This document shows, piece after piece, positions 15,399 to 24,675 of a stretch of 64,000 nucleotides of DNA (its first letter is position 1; every line of letters starts with the position of its first letter). The stretch is from assembly GCF_051842935.1 (NCBI RefSeq), contig NZ_JBPXRR010000001.1:310001-374000 (forward strand). The letters are read 5' to 3'. Under the pieces are notes generated by a model. That model saw only the letters and a program-made list of their open reading frames with translations. It had not been told where the DNA came from and made no database searches. This DNA comes from Pseudalkalibacillus sp051842935. Its GTDB lineage: Bacteria > Bacillota > Bacilli > Bacillales > Fictibacillaceae. Both the position numbers and the translations under genes were made by a program.

Positions 15399-16940
15399 AT
15401 GAGTAAAAAGTGGATGAGCTGGTTAGGTCCAATCCTCATATGTATCCTTTTCATTGGATTACTGCTTTATCATTACTTGGAAAAAGAACGAGCTTTACCA
15501 ACGGAAGACTGGAGCAGGACCATTACCGTCATGGATTCCACTGGGAAAAGTAAACCATATGTGTATGAAGAAGGGAATCAGTTCCATCTGTACCAATCCG
15601 ATGAGCAAAAGGTTCTTCATTATGTTGTCAACGATTTGAAAGTTCAAAAACAGGAAAGCATACAGGCACAGATTTCGAGTACGTCCTATTTTTGGGCAAA
15701 AGAGGATCAATTGCTGTATTTCAAGGACAACACAATCTTCCACAACGATGGTCAGACAGAGAACATATTATTTGAAGATGTGCAGGGAATGAAAGCAACA
15801 CCTGATCAAGTCGTCTATTGGAACGACAACGAAATCTATACCATCGAGACGGAATCTTTGGAAAGCCGCCTAGTAGCGAAGAGCGAATTTCCAATAGAAG
15901 ACATCATCTTACATAACGACCCAAACGCCTTCATCGTCCTCTCAGACCGCGCATCAACAGATTTGAAGGTCCACTATTTTGAAAAAGAAGCCGACTTATA
16001 CCAACCGACAAAAATTACTGAAATTTCAGAAGCGGGCGTCGCTGAGTATACTGGGATGGACTTTGTTGAACAAGATGGGAAGCTCCACCTGGTATTCACG
16101 ACATACAGTACAGCCCAGCAGAAATTGAATTACAGAGCCTATTACGCATCCATTGAACCTGGTAGCAATCAGAAGCCTGATTTCAAGGAAATGCTCTTCC
16201 ATCTGGAAAAAACGGGGGAGCGATTGTTCAAACCAAGAGATTTAGAAATCTACATGAAAGAAGATACACCGACGGTCCTGTTCTCAACAGATGGCAGAAC
16301 AGTAGGAAAGCAGGTGGCCTCGAACATCTACATGGCAACCATACAAAACAACAAGTGGGTTGCCAAGCGGATCAGTACGAGTAAGGAGTCATCTGAACAA
16401 CCCCAGCCGTTAAACGATGGGACGGTCGTATGGCTCGATTATACGGGAAAAGAATACAATCTCAGTGGTTCATCAAACAATCCTGAAATCGTCGAACAGA
16501 GTCAACAGATTACTTCTGACGATTGGGCAAACGCAACATCCAATGCCATCTCCGGTTTGTTCACAGGATTTTTGATCTTACTCATCGCATCCATTTGGAT
16601 CGCGCCACCAGCCATTTTCTTAGTACTCGTCAACTTTATAAAAGAGGAATCCCTGGATGAAAACAAATCCTGGGTGTTATGGGCAAGTATCTTGATTTAT
16701 TTAGGAATACAGCTGACATTGATGCCGAAAGTGTTCAATCGTTCCTTCTTTATGAATGCGCCGGATTATCTGACGTTTTCTGGGACGATGTATATCCTTC
16801 CGTTGGTTTTCGCCCTATTTGCCTACGGAATGATGAAAGCAGGGACAGACCAATCATGGGGAATCATCAGCCGCGTTTCTTACTTCGTCGGTGTCAATCT
16901 CCTCATTTTCATTACTCTGATTGGGCCATATACGATTTAA
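15399..16940 (+). CDS. Large membrane protein of unknown function
   Basis: About 513 residues from ATG 15399 (GAGGTGAGGGAA upstream). It has one N-terminal membrane segment (LGPILICILFIGLLLYHYL), a long extracytoplasmic domain of about 350 residues rich in beta-strand-like sequence that may form a propeller, and four to five C-terminal segments (from LFTGFLILLIASIW to VGVNLLIFITLIGPY). No family was recognised. The layout suggests a sensor or envelope protein. It is divergent from the ECF sigma factor and monocistronic. Confidence 0.65.
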   Translation: MSKKWMSWLGPILICILFIGLLLYHYLEKERALPTEDWSRTITVMDSTGKSKPYVYEEGNQFHLYQSDEQKVLHYVVNDLKVQKQESIQAQISSTSYFWAKEDQLLYFKDNTIFHNDGQTENILFEDVQGMKATPDQVVYWNDNEIYTIETESLESRLVAKSEFPIEDIILHNDPNAFIVLSDRASTDLKVHYFEKEADLYQPTKITEISEAGVAEYTGMDFVEQDGKLHLVFTTYSTAQQKLNYRAYYASIEPGSNQKPDFKEMLFHLEKTGERLFKPRDLEIYMKEDTPTVLFSTDGRTVGKQVASNIYMATIQNNKWVAKRISTSKESSEQPQPLNDGTVVWLDYTGKEYNLSGSSNNPEIVEQSQQITSDDWANATSNAISGLFTGFLILLIASIWIAPPAIFLVLVNFIKEESLDENKSWVLWASILIYLGIQLTLMPKVFNRSFFMNAPDYLTFSGTMYILPLVFALFAYGMMKAGTDQSWGIISRVSYFVGVNLLIFITLIGPYTI

Positions 16941-16950
16941 TACGGAATAC

Positions 16951-16981
16951 ATCGCTCCTTTTCACGAAGGAGCGATTTTTT
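16951..16981 (+). terminator. Rho-independent terminator
   Basis: ATCGCTCCTT (16951-16960) pairs with AAGGAGCGAT (16967-16976) followed by T5. Confidence 0.88.
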
Positions 16982-17057
16982 ATGAATTGGAAGGGAATTA
17001 CAGAAGCTGTGTGGAAGTGATAGTTTATGCTTTTTTTACATATAGGAGGAGTAACAG

Positions 17058-17420
17058 ATGAACCAATTATCCGGAGTAACATTTCAAGTAAGAGTTTCTG
17101 ATTTTGATAAAGGGAAGGAATGGTATGAAAAGCTCTTCAACCGAAAGGCGGATTTCATTCCTCACGCTGATTTTGTGGAATGGGAGATCATTCCGAATAC
17201 ATGGCTTCAAGTTTCTAAAGGCGTCCCTTCAGTAGGAAACGGACCACTACGAATCGGAGTGGAAAACATACAGGAAGAACGCATCCGTCTAATGAAAAAA
17301 TTCCAGATCTCGATAGAAGATGTGAACACAAGAGAAGGCGTGCCGGTGAAATGGTGTACGTTTGAAGATCCTGATGGAAATCTCATTGGGCTATATGAAG
17401 AATTGAAGGTCACAACATGA
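17058..17420 (+). CDS. VOC (glyoxalase-like) family protein
   Basis: A 120-residue protein with the beta-alpha-beta-beta-beta pattern of vicinal oxygen chelate proteins: VTFQVRVSDFDKGKEWYEKLF at the start and WCTFEDPDGNLIGLYE at the end. Some members are metal-dependent lyases, others only bind small molecules. ATAGGAGGAG precedes the ATG. It starts a run of five closely packed plus-strand genes and overlaps the next VOC gene by 4 bp. Confidence 0.82.
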   Translation: MNQLSGVTFQVRVSDFDKGKEWYEKLFNRKADFIPHADFVEWEIIPNTWLQVSKGVPSVGNGPLRIGVENIQEERIRLMKKFQISIEDVNTREGVPVKWCTFEDPDGNLIGLYEELKVTT

Positions 17421-17827
17421 GTTTAATGCGTGTAGGGACGACTTATATTCCGGTATCTGACGTCACGAAAGCAAGCGATTGGTATGTGGAAAACCTGAAG
17501 GCCGAATTGAACTATAAGGATGAGAAGAAAGCGATCCTCAATCTGGCGAACCAGAGCTTTTTCCTCGTTAAAACAGATGGTCAAGAAACGGCTAATTTTA
17601 CAGATGAAGATGGACAAGAGCGGTTTTCGCTCACGTTCGAAGTGGATGGACTGGAGCAGTTGAAGTCCCTCCATAAAAACTTCCAACAAAACGGGATCCG
17701 GGTAGGAGAAATCGAAGACCGAGGTCACGCAGGGAACAATTTCGTATTTTATGATCTGGACGGGAACAAGTTCGATGTATGGAGTGAGCTAAGCCCGGAG
17801 TTCAAAGAAAAATATCAAATCACATAA
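17417..17827 (+). CDS. Second VOC family protein
   Basis: 136 residues with the same fold signature (TTYIPVSDVTKASDWYVENL and NFVFYDLDGNKFDVWSE). The ATG overlaps the stop of the preceding VOC gene (ATGA), so the two are translationally coupled and could form a heterodimer. The ligand is unknown. Confidence 0.82.
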   Translation: MSLMRVGTTYIPVSDVTKASDWYVENLKAELNYKDEKKAILNLANQSFFLVKTDGQETANFTDEDGQERFSLTFEVDGLEQLKSLHKNFQQNGIRVGEIEDRGHAGNNFVFYDLDGNKFDVWSELSPEFKEKYQIT

Positions 17828-17839
17828 CGAGGAAACATC

Positions 17840-18325
17840 ATGAAATTATTGAAGACGGCAGAGTTGCCGAAAGAAATACGGACAACTTTTTTCAGAGAGC
17901 ATTGGGGCAGCCCTGAAATGGTCATCTCATCAGGCACCTACCGATGTGATGAACTGGATGGTTTCGCTGTTCTGAATCGAGAGGGGAATATCCTCGGAAT
18001 GATCACCTACGTGAGTCAGAACGATTTCCTGGAGATTATGTCTCTGGATAGCCTTAAGGAGAACAGAGGGATCGGTTCAATGCTGATGGAAGTAGTGGAA
18101 CGAGTGGCAGTAGAGCTTGGGGTAAGTACCATCCGGCTCATTACCACAAATGACAATCTGAATGCATTGAAGTTTTACCAGAAAAGAGGCTATCACCTTG
18201 TGGAGGTTTTTCCTGGTGCGGTTGAAAGGGCTCGTACAATGAAACCTGAAATTCCGTTGATAGCTGACAACGGCATTCCCATCCGGGATGAGCTACTTCT
18301 CGTCAAAAATATGACAGGTCATTAA
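17840..18325 (+). CDS. GNAT family N-acetyltransferase
   Basis: 161 residues. The acetyl-CoA binding motif A appears as KENRGIGSMLMEVVERVA (R/Q-x-x-G-x-G/A near residues 75-80), followed by the motif B segment NLNALKFYQKRGYHLVEVF. The substrate cannot be inferred. It lies 12 bp after the second VOC gene, with GAGG upstream. Confidence 0.87.
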   Translation: MKLLKTAELPKEIRTTFFREHWGSPEMVISSGTYRCDELDGFAVLNREGNILGMITYVSQNDFLEIMSLDSLKENRGIGSMLMEVVERVAVELGVSTIRLITTNDNLNALKFYQKRGYHLVEVFPGAVERARTMKPEIPLIADNGIPIRDELLLVKNMTGH

Positions 18326-18345
18326 AGTGGCAAAGGAGCAAGAGG

Positions 18346-19005
18346 ATGAAATCTGAAAGAAAGTCTGTAATCGTTGACGGCAAAAAGGTCGAATATACTT
18401 TCATTGATAATGATGGTGACAAAGTCTGTTTCATGTTTTCAGGTGCGAGCTATTTGTATGATAATCCATTATTCTACTATTCAACGATGCTCATGCTTGA
18501 GCACAAATACGATGTCGTGTACATCCATTTTTCTTACAAAGACGAAGAACTAGATCTTCCAATGGAATCAATGACGAACGTGATAGCAAAAGATGTTGAT
18601 GGAATCATGGAAGAAGTGTTGAACATAAAATCATATGAAGAAAAACTACTTTTAGGAAAGTCCTTTGGAACCATTCCGATCATCAACGCTTATATGAAAG
18701 ATGAGCGCTTTTCAAATACCAAAATGGTCATCTTAACACCATTAGTAAAATTCGATAGGATCTTCAATAATCTGATGGATGCTGAACAAGCAGTCTATCT
18801 TGTCATCGGAACTGATGATCCGCACTATATCTCAGACAGAATCAATACGCTTACTGAAAAAGAGAACATCGTGCTGGAGGAATTTCAGGGTGCAAATCAT
18901 TCCCTGGACAAACAACCCTTTAAAACGATACAATCTCTGGAACTTTTAAAAGAAACGCTGATGGGTATGCAAGTGTTTTTGGAAGAAAAGGTGTTAAACC
19001 ATTAG
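18346..19005 (+). CDS. Small alpha/beta hydrolase-like protein
   Basis: 219 residues. The nucleophile elbow is GKSFGT (near residue 106) and a likely catalytic His occurs in FQGANHSLD near residue 185, preceded by an acidic stretch. This matches small alpha/beta hydrolases of unknown substrate. It starts 20 bp after the acetyltransferase gene, with AGGAGCAAGAGG upstream, in the same run. Confidence 0.75.
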   Translation: MKSERKSVIVDGKKVEYTFIDNDGDKVCFMFSGASYLYDNPLFYYSTMLMLEHKYDVVYIHFSYKDEELDLPMESMTNVIAKDVDGIMEEVLNIKSYEEKLLLGKSFGTIPIINAYMKDERFSNTKMVILTPLVKFDRIFNNLMDAEQAVYLVIGTDDPHYISDRINTLTEKENIVLEEFQGANHSLDKQPFKTIQSLELLKETLMGMQVFLEEKVLNH

Positions 19006-19014
19006 GAGGAAAAA

Positions 19015-19395
19015 ATGAAAGTAGCAGAATTAGAAAATATCATAGATTTTAAGAAGCTTACCATTGTAGAATTACAGATTACACTGCAAGAGGAATATGG
19101 AGGGAAAAGGCTCAAGTTCCTTACGCCTTCAGGATTCATTGAAGCGGACATCCGTACTCATGAACCTGAGAGTTTTGATGAATTTCCCAACCTGGGAGCG
19201 GCATTGGGCAAGATGGAAACAGACCCGAATGTCGTTGTCCCTGAAAAAGAAGTATTAAATGTACATGCATGTGTCTATTTAAAAGATGTGAAAATTACTC
19301 CGCTCGCTTCCCCAGATATACCAACTTACCTAGATGAGTTCGTATTGTTCACAGATCATATCATGGGACTGACGCTTGCAGATACTTATAGATAA
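19015..19395 (+). CDS. Hypothetical protein
   Basis: A 126-residue soluble protein with no signal peptide or membrane segment and no family recognised. AGGAGG is 5 nt before the ATG and the spacing to the upstream hydrolase is 9 bp, so it is a real last gene of the run 17058-19395. A terminator follows at once. Confidence 0.7.
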   Translation: MKVAELENIIDFKKLTIVELQITLQEEYGGKRLKFLTPSGFIEADIRTHEPESFDEFPNLGAALGKMETDPNVVVPEKEVLNVHACVYLKDVKITPLASPDIPTYLDEFVLFTDHIMGLTLADTYR

Positions 19396-19396
19396 T

Positions 19397-19427
19397 AAAG
19401 ACGCCCTAGCCAGGGCGTCTTTATTTT
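19397..19427. terminator. Bidirectional terminator
   Basis: AAAGACGCCCT (19397-19407) pairs with AGGGCGTCTTT (19412-19422), then ATTTTT. Shared by convergent genes. Confidence 0.9.
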
Positions 19428-19429
19428 TA

Positions 19430-20833
19430 CTATTTGAGTTCGATTTTAACTGGGTCTAGTTTGATAGCGTTGTTTATTGTTAAGGCACCGAATGGAACCA
19501 TAAGCGAGTAATCTTTCATATCAAATGATTTTGGGTTATTTATTGGAATACGTGTTTGAAATTGCATTTTTTCTTTATCGACAATTTCAGAAGTTTGTTC
19601 CCATGTCGCATGACCTAGCAAGTCATTCTTATCTGCAATATATCCGTATTCATCGAAGGTTATTTCAGCTGTTGGTACGATTTTTATCCGAGTGGCGAAA
19701 TTCTGTAGTGTGTTCTTTTTTAACGAATCTTTGTTATTAAGCGTGTAATTGAATACTAATTCATCTTCATCCATTTTAACTTCGTTCACAGTAATGGACG
19801 TATCAAAGCGTTCACTCTGTACTTGAAAAGGGACAGAAGTATTCAATGATTGGAAGATTTCTTGTTCATCCAGATGTAGTTTAGGGGCTATCATAAGAAA
19901 GTCTGCCTCTTCATCAATCTTACTTGTGAACAGTTCTCGGTAAGTAACAATCCAATTCCCATCAACGAATTGCCTTTCAATTGGATTTACATTCGATTTC
20001 ATTAATCGTTGCTTCTGATCATCCGTAACCGTTAAGTTCATGTAGTCTAACTTTCCATCCTTCGGCTTTTTCACCTGATACTCAATCAATGTCGTCGCTT
20101 TACCTTTTGTAATCGTATTAACAGATAGTTCATAGGCACCGTCTTCAAATGTGGATGTGCCAGCGACTTCTAGTTTTTCAGCCGGGATTTGTTTCACAGG
20201 CACTTCGAACTTCCATTTTCCGAACACATCGGCCATATGGGTGAAGGTGAGAGGCAATGTGAATTCTTCTGGCAGCTCTTTTTTATCGTTGTAAAATTCA
20301 ATGGCTCCTATGAACGTACCGTCATTCGTTTCTTTTAACTGAGTCGAACTGGCTGACCATTGATTTCGGTCTTTCCCATCGAATATATGATAACTGTATC
20401 CAGCAGCTGGTCGATTACCGAGGTCCATGTTTTCAATCGTCAGTTTGTCGCCTTTTGCTTCGAACGTGACTCCAATGACATTCCCATCATAGTAAGCGTT
20501 CGTAATCGTCACATCGACACCTTTACTTGTCGCTTTTTCATCTAATTCTGTTACGAGATCGCTTGCGAACAGTTCACTTCCGACCGATAGATGCTCGTAA
20601 ATTGAGCCAAGTAAAGGGACCTGAGCAAGTGCATGGTTCATTGGGGCGAACAGAAAGCCAGATGCGAGCACGAGTGAAGCGGCGGCTGAGGAAAACACCG
20701 CGCTAAGCTTGAACGCTTTTTTCCTTTTCTTCAATCGACGTCCATCCTTCATGCCATTTGAAATCGCTTGGAATACATCATCTTTCGAGACCTCGATTTT
20801 TTCTGTCTCTTTTTCAAACCAATCTTTGTTCAT
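19430..20833 (-). CDS. DUF4179 anti-sigma-like membrane protein
   Basis: A 467-residue protein with a cytoplasmic N-terminus of about 40 residues, one membrane segment (LSAVFSSAAASLVLASGFLF) and a long extracellular region with the DUF4179 start (VPLLGSIYEHLSVGSEL). Such proteins are encoded next to ECF sigma factors and act as their anti-sigma partners. The ATG overlaps the sigma gene stop by 20 bp, so expression is coupled. Confidence 0.85.
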   Translation of the reverse strand: MNKDWFEKETEKIEVSKDDVFQAISNGMKDGRRLKKRKKAFKLSAVFSSAAASLVLASGFLFAPMNHALAQVPLLGSIYEHLSVGSELFASDLVTELDEKATSKGVDVTITNAYYDGNVIGVTFEAKGDKLTIENMDLGNRPAAGYSYHIFDGKDRNQWSASSTQLKETNDGTFIGAIEFYNDKKELPEEFTLPLTFTHMADVFGKWKFEVPVKQIPAEKLEVAGTSTFEDGAYELSVNTITKGKATTLIEYQVKKPKDGKLDYMNLTVTDDQKQRLMKSNVNPIERQFVDGNWIVTYRELFTSKIDEEADFLMIAPKLHLDEQEIFQSLNTSVPFQVQSERFDTSITVNEVKMDEDELVFNYTLNNKDSLKKNTLQNFATRIKIVPTAEITFDEYGYIADKNDLLGHATWEQTSEIVDKEKMQFQTRIPINNPKSFDMKDYSLMVPFGALTINNAIKLDPVKIELK

Positions 20834-21353
20834 AAATATTCGCCCCCTCCAACTGTTTCTTCAATTCTTGCTTAGCACGATGCAGATACGTTTTAATCGT
20901 GCCTTCAGGTTTGTCCATCGTTTCTGCAATCGTTTGGATCGACTGATCATGGTAATAAAATAGAATGATAGCTGTCTGATATGGAATGCTTAAATGACCA
21001 ATTGCCTCGGCTAGGTCCAGACGATCTTCCGTCTTTGGACTTTTCTGATCGCGAACCATGGTTAAAAAGTCGTCACCATTCAAAACAACCTTCTTTTTCT
21101 TTTTCAATAAATCGTAAGCAGTCCGGATCAAGATCTTTGTAAGCCATGTACTGAAGTATTCAGGCTGCTTCAATTGACCAATGGACATGTAAGCCTTGCA
21201 TACCGTATCTTGAACGATGTCGAGTGCATCATCTTTATTTCGAACATAGAGGAAAGCAGTCCGATAAAGCTTTTCGTGTTGCTCTCGAATGAGTGTTTCA
21301 AAGGCTTCCTCGTTTCCTTTGATCGCTTTTTTCACAAGCTTTGTATGTGTCAT
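20814..21353 (-). CDS. ECF RNA polymerase sigma factor (SigV-like)
   Basis: 179 residues from ATG 21353, with GGGAGG upstream; the frame is open further but lacks a site. Region 2 includes AFLYVRNKDDALDIVQDTVCKAY and PEYFSTWLTKILIRTAYDLL, and region 4 includes IPYQTAIILFYYHDQS and PEGTIKTYLHRAKQELK. These segments are close to Bacillus SigV/SigW-type factors of cell envelope stress. Its partner anti-sigma gene overlaps its 3' end. Confidence 0.92.
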   Translation of the reverse strand: MTHTKLVKKAIKGNEEAFETLIREQHEKLYRTAFLYVRNKDDALDIVQDTVCKAYMSIGQLKQPEYFSTWLTKILIRTAYDLLKKKKKVVLNGDDFLTMVRDQKSPKTEDRLDLAEAIGHLSIPYQTAIILFYYHDQSIQTIAETMDKPEGTIKTYLHRAKQELKKQLEGANIYEQRLV

Positions 21354-21470
21354 GTTCAACCTCCCATCACCCATTAGAGCACTCAGAAGAATGATAAGTT
21401 TCAAGTCTTTTCATCTTTTTCATTTTATCGTAAAAATTGATTTTCCAAGTATAAAATCGGTATCTTTTGA

Positions 21471-21502
21471 TTGACCCTGTAGTATGGTACAGGGTTTATG
21501 AT
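21471..21502 (+). promoter_or_regulatory. MerR operator and mer promoter
   Basis: The -35 box TTGACC (21471-21476) and a -10 box TTATGA/TATGAT (21496-21502) are 19-20 bp apart, the long spacer typical of MerR-activated promoters. A perfect dyad CCCTGTA (21475-21481) and TACAGGG (21488-21494) fills the spacer. Hg(II)-MerR would twist this spacer to switch on the operon. Confidence 0.85.
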
Positions 21503-21521
21503 TGATAAAGAGGTGATCGAA

Positions 21522-21920
21522 ATGGCGTTTCGAACGGGTGAGTTAGCAAAATTATCTGGAGTGAATAAAGAGACGATCCGTTACTATGAACGAATTGGGA
21601 TTTTGCATGAACCACCGAGGAATGAGTCCGGTTATCGGGTCTATCCTGAAAGTGCCTTACAACGGCTTACATTCATCCGCAAGGCACAAGAGCTTGGGTT
21701 TACCTTGCAGGAAGTGGATCAACTGCTCGGGGTCGTCGATCAAGATGATCAACGTTGTCAAAACATGGCTGATTTTACAGCAGAAAAGATCATTGAGATT
21801 GAACGGAAAATTTCGGATCTCGTGCGAATGAAAAAGATATTAGAAGATTTGAATGAACGGTGTGAAGAAAATGATGATTTATATACTTGTCCAGTAATTG
21901 AACGGCTGACAGAAGAATAG
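21522..21920 (+). CDS. merR: Mercury-responsive regulator MerR
   Basis: 132 residues from ATG 21522 (AGAGGTG upstream). N-terminal winged HTH (FRTGELAKLSGVNKETIRYYE), coiled dimer helix, and the three Hg(II)-binding cysteines at residues 79, 114 and 123, the same numbers as in the Bacillus RC607 MerR. This distinguishes it from other MerR-family sensors. It is first in merR-merF-merA and sits directly under its own operator. Confidence 0.93.
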   Translation: MAFRTGELAKLSGVNKETIRYYERIGILHEPPRNESGYRVYPESALQRLTFIRKAQELGFTLQEVDQLLGVVDQDDQRCQNMADFTAEKIIEIERKISDLVRMKKILEDLNERCEENDDLYTCPVIERLTEE

Positions 21921-21932
21921 AGGGTTGAGTTG

Positions 21933-22145
21933 ATGAAAAAAGAGAAAAGGTTATTAACAGGGGCGATCATTGGAACGGTATTGACGCTCATTTGTTGTGC
22001 GACACCGATTTTGGTCATCCTGTTTGGGGCGATTGGCCTGGGGGCATTCACAGGTTACCTCGACTATGTGTTGATACCAGCGCTTTTTGTATTCATTGGT
22101 TTGACGATTTACGCCTACGATAAATATCGAAAAAGGAGTGGATAA
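21933..22145 (+). CDS. merF: Mercuric ion membrane transporter MerF-like
   Basis: A 70-residue protein with two membrane segments and the vicinal cysteines Cys21-Cys22 in LICCATPILVILFGAIGLG, the Hg(II)-accepting site of MerF/MerT proteins. Classical MerF has a second Cys pair in its C-terminal tail; here the tail (YDKYRKRSG) lacks it. The start is ATG 21933, which directly follows an in-frame TTG. It is four bases from merA, so Hg(II) is presumably passed straight to the reductase. Confidence 0.85.
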   Translation: MKKEKRLLTGAIIGTVLTLICCATPILVILFGAIGLGAFTGYLDYVLIPALFVFIGLTIYAYDKYRKRSG

Positions 22146-22148
22146 TCG

Positions 22149-23540
22149 ATGTATGATTTGATTGTAATCGGATCTGGGGCAGCTTCTTTCTCAGCAGCGA
22201 TCAAGGCAGTTGAAGGAGGAGCGAAAGTAGCGATGGTAGAGAAGGGGACAATCGGCGGAACATGCGTCAATATTGGATGTGTACCATCGAAAACGATGCT
22301 CAGAGCGGGAGACATCCAACGTTTGGCCAACAATCAGCCATTCAATGGACTGTCCACGAAAGCTGAAGCCCCCGACTTTGCTCAACTGAAAAAACAGAAA
22401 GATGAATTGGTGGGACGACTCAGGAAAGAAAAGTACGAAGATCTGATCAAGGAATATGGCATTGATTTACTGCAAGGTGAAGCCAAATTCATGGGTCAAA
22501 ACACGATTTCTGTAGCGGACCATACCTACTCATCAGAACATTTTTTGATTGCAACAGGAGCCTCACCATCTATTCCAGAGATTCCTGGACTGAAGGACGT
22601 AGATTATTTGACGAGTACAAAAGCGCTTGAATTATCGGAAATACCGAAACGGATTGCTGTAATCGGAGCTGGATATGTAGGAATGGAGCTTGGAGAAATG
22701 TTTCACAACCTTGGGGCTGAAGTTACGCTTCTCCAGCGAGGTGAACGCCTGATGAAAGAGTACGATCCTGAAATTTCCGACGTTGTAGGAGATATTTTGA
22801 GTAACAAAGGCATTCAGTTTGAAAAAGGCGTAACCTATCACAAAGTCGATGAGGATAAGGGCATAAAAATCATACATTACACACGAAACGGAGAAGAAAA
22901 ACAGCTTAAAGTGGATGAGGTGATTGTAGCAGCAGGAAGAAAACCGAATACAAGTGCACTCCAACTTAAACAGGCGGGAGTCGAAACGGGGGAAAACGGC
23001 GAAGTACGAATCAATGAATATCTCCAAACCAATGTGCCACATATTTTTGCAGCTGGAGATGTTATTCTTGGCCCGCAATTCGTTTATGTTGCTGCCTATG
23101 AGGGCGGTCTTGTTGCAAAGAACATCCTACAAAAGGAAAAAGAAAAAGTGGATTTAAAAACAGTACCAGCAGTCACATTTACGAATCCATCGATAGCAAA
23201 AGTGGGACTCACAGAGGAAGAAGCAATTCAGGAAGGGTATAGGGTTGCGACTTCGACGTTACCGTTGGATGCTGTTCCAAGAGCATTAGCCAATCACGAA
23301 ACCCAAGGGTTGTTCAAAATTGTGGTAGAAGAGAATTCCAAACAAATTCTTGGTGTACAAGTGGTCGCAGAAAATGCAGGTGAAATCATTTACGCTGCAA
23401 CTCTAGCGGTCAAATTCAAACTGACAGCAGAGGATCTCAAAGAAACAATGGTTCCTTATTTGACCATGGCAGAAGGAATCAAGCTTGCAAGCCTATCGTT
23501 TGATAAAGACGTATCTAAGCTCTCCTGTTGTGCAGGATAA
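22149..23540 (+). CDS. merA: Mercuric reductase
   Basis: 463 residues. FAD-binding GSGAASFSAA, redox-active disulfide CVNIGCVPSK (Cys39, Cys44), NAD(P)H-binding GAGYVGMELGEM, and the C-terminal vicinal Cys460-Cys461 (SCCAG) that delivers Hg(II) in MerA. The N-terminal HMA metal-binding domain found in many MerA proteins is absent. It reduces Hg(II) to volatile Hg(0) with NADPH. No merB, merT or merP is in the operon, so only inorganic mercury resistance is expected. Confidence 0.95.
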   Translation: MYDLIVIGSGAASFSAAIKAVEGGAKVAMVEKGTIGGTCVNIGCVPSKTMLRAGDIQRLANNQPFNGLSTKAEAPDFAQLKKQKDELVGRLRKEKYEDLIKEYGIDLLQGEAKFMGQNTISVADHTYSSEHFLIATGASPSIPEIPGLKDVDYLTSTKALELSEIPKRIAVIGAGYVGMELGEMFHNLGAEVTLLQRGERLMKEYDPEISDVVGDILSNKGIQFEKGVTYHKVDEDKGIKIIHYTRNGEEKQLKVDEVIVAAGRKPNTSALQLKQAGVETGENGEVRINEYLQTNVPHIFAAGDVILGPQFVYVAAYEGGLVAKNILQKEKEKVDLKTVPAVTFTNPSIAKVGLTEEEAIQEGYRVATSTLPLDAVPRALANHETQGLFKIVVEENSKQILGVQVVAENAGEIIYAATLAVKFKLTAEDLKETMVPYLTMAEGIKLASLSFDKDVSKLSCCAG

Positions 23541-23549
23541 ATACCTAGA

Positions 23550-23583
23550 GTGTGACCCTCATGAGGGTCACACTTTTTTTTAT
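23550..23583 (+). terminator. Terminator of the mer operon
   Basis: GTGTGACCCT (23550-23559) and AGGGTCACAC (23564-23573) around CATG, followed by an 8-T run. Confidence 0.92.
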
Positions 23584-23812
23584 AGTACCGGCTTGAGCGT
23601 CTATTTTTACCGAACTCTAAAGGAATATCCGTTCAGAAATCGAATAAGCAAATAGAACGATGAAGTTTTCGAAAAAAATACCAATGTTATGCCGAAATGC
23701 TGTTGTTTCCTCCGAATGACTATAGGGAGGGGAAAACAGAGAATTGATTTTACCTCTTATCGTGTGTCGTTATCGAATGATTTTTTCATTTATAAAGGGG
23801 AGGTAGTTGGTT

Positions 23813-24640
23813 ATGGAAGGACAAGCATCATCTATCATAAAAATAAAACGAGGGAGCGAAATCCCTTACAGTGACATTAAAGGTGGACCTAAACTGACAA
23901 AAAGTCATTTTGAAATGAGTTATGAAGGTGACCTGCGTGGAGAAGGTATACTGGAAGAATTGAAATGTTATTTTACAGAAACCGCTGCAACGGTATATGG
24001 CCTGGAGCGATTTACGGGCAATATCGGAGAGCGGATCGGCAGTTTTGTCATTGAACATAACGGAACCTTTGAAAACGGAGTTCTCTCGTCCACGCAAAAA
24101 GTGATTCCACAATCAGGCACAGGAGATTTGAAAGGGATCGAAGGCGTTTTTGATGTAGAGTCGACACAATCGGATGCCTTTTCGATTACGTTCAATTATT
24201 CATTTGATGAAGAGATGGCGACTTTCCTCAAAGAAAAGGAAGAGGAAGAAGACAAATACATTGAAGAAGAAATCATCATTGCCGATCAGTGGCTGGATGC
24301 ATGCAATGCGCTAGAAATTGAAGCCTTATTGGAAATCACATCTCCAACCATTGAGATTTCAGGTCCGAGAGGCTCCGGTTTCGGAAAAGGACTGTTGGTC
24401 GATTGGCTGGAGCGAACAGGCCTGAAACTCGAAACGCTCTCCATCTATGGCAGAAAAGGCGTACTGGTTTATGAGCAACACGCGAAATGGAGTGGACAAG
24501 AAGGCAGGACAGCAGGTGAAGCGAATGCTGCCTCAGTCCTGAAAGTGAAAGATGGTAAAGTCGCTTTCATCGCAAGATTCGATAGCCTTGAGAAAGCGTT
24601 GAAAGAAGCTGGCATCCAAGAGAGTGATAAAGTTTTATAA
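23813..24640 (+). CDS. DUF3224-like / SnoaL-like two-domain protein
   Basis: About 275 residues from ATG 23813 (GGGGAGG 9 nt upstream). The first half (about 30-140: FEMSYEGDLRGEGILEEL, RIGSFVIEHNGTFENG and GDLKGIEGVFDVE) matches DUF3224. The second half, after an acidic linker (KEKEEEEDKYIEEE), resembles a SnoaL/NTF2-like fold (IADQWLDACNALEIEALLEI). The two domains usually occur separately. Soluble, of unknown activity. The upstream gap 23584-23812 shows nothing recognisable. Confidence 0.65.
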   Translation: MEGQASSIIKIKRGSEIPYSDIKGGPKLTKSHFEMSYEGDLRGEGILEELKCYFTETAATVYGLERFTGNIGERIGSFVIEHNGTFENGVLSSTQKVIPQSGTGDLKGIEGVFDVESTQSDAFSITFNYSFDEEMATFLKEKEEEEDKYIEEEIIIADQWLDACNALEIEALLEITSPTIEISGPRGSGFGKGLLVDWLERTGLKLETLSIYGRKGVLVYEQHAKWSGQEGRTAGEANAASVLKVKDGKVAFIARFDSLEKALKEAGIQESDKVL

Positions 24641-24675
24641 TGGTGTACAAATAGGATGCGAAAGGATGGGACGAG

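Noticed and set aside
17058..19395. The run of VOC, GNAT, hydrolase and hypothetical genes as an antibiotic resistance or toxin island
   Set aside because: The families are common housekeeping or generic enzymes in Bacillus, and no mobile or resistance-specific signature was seen.
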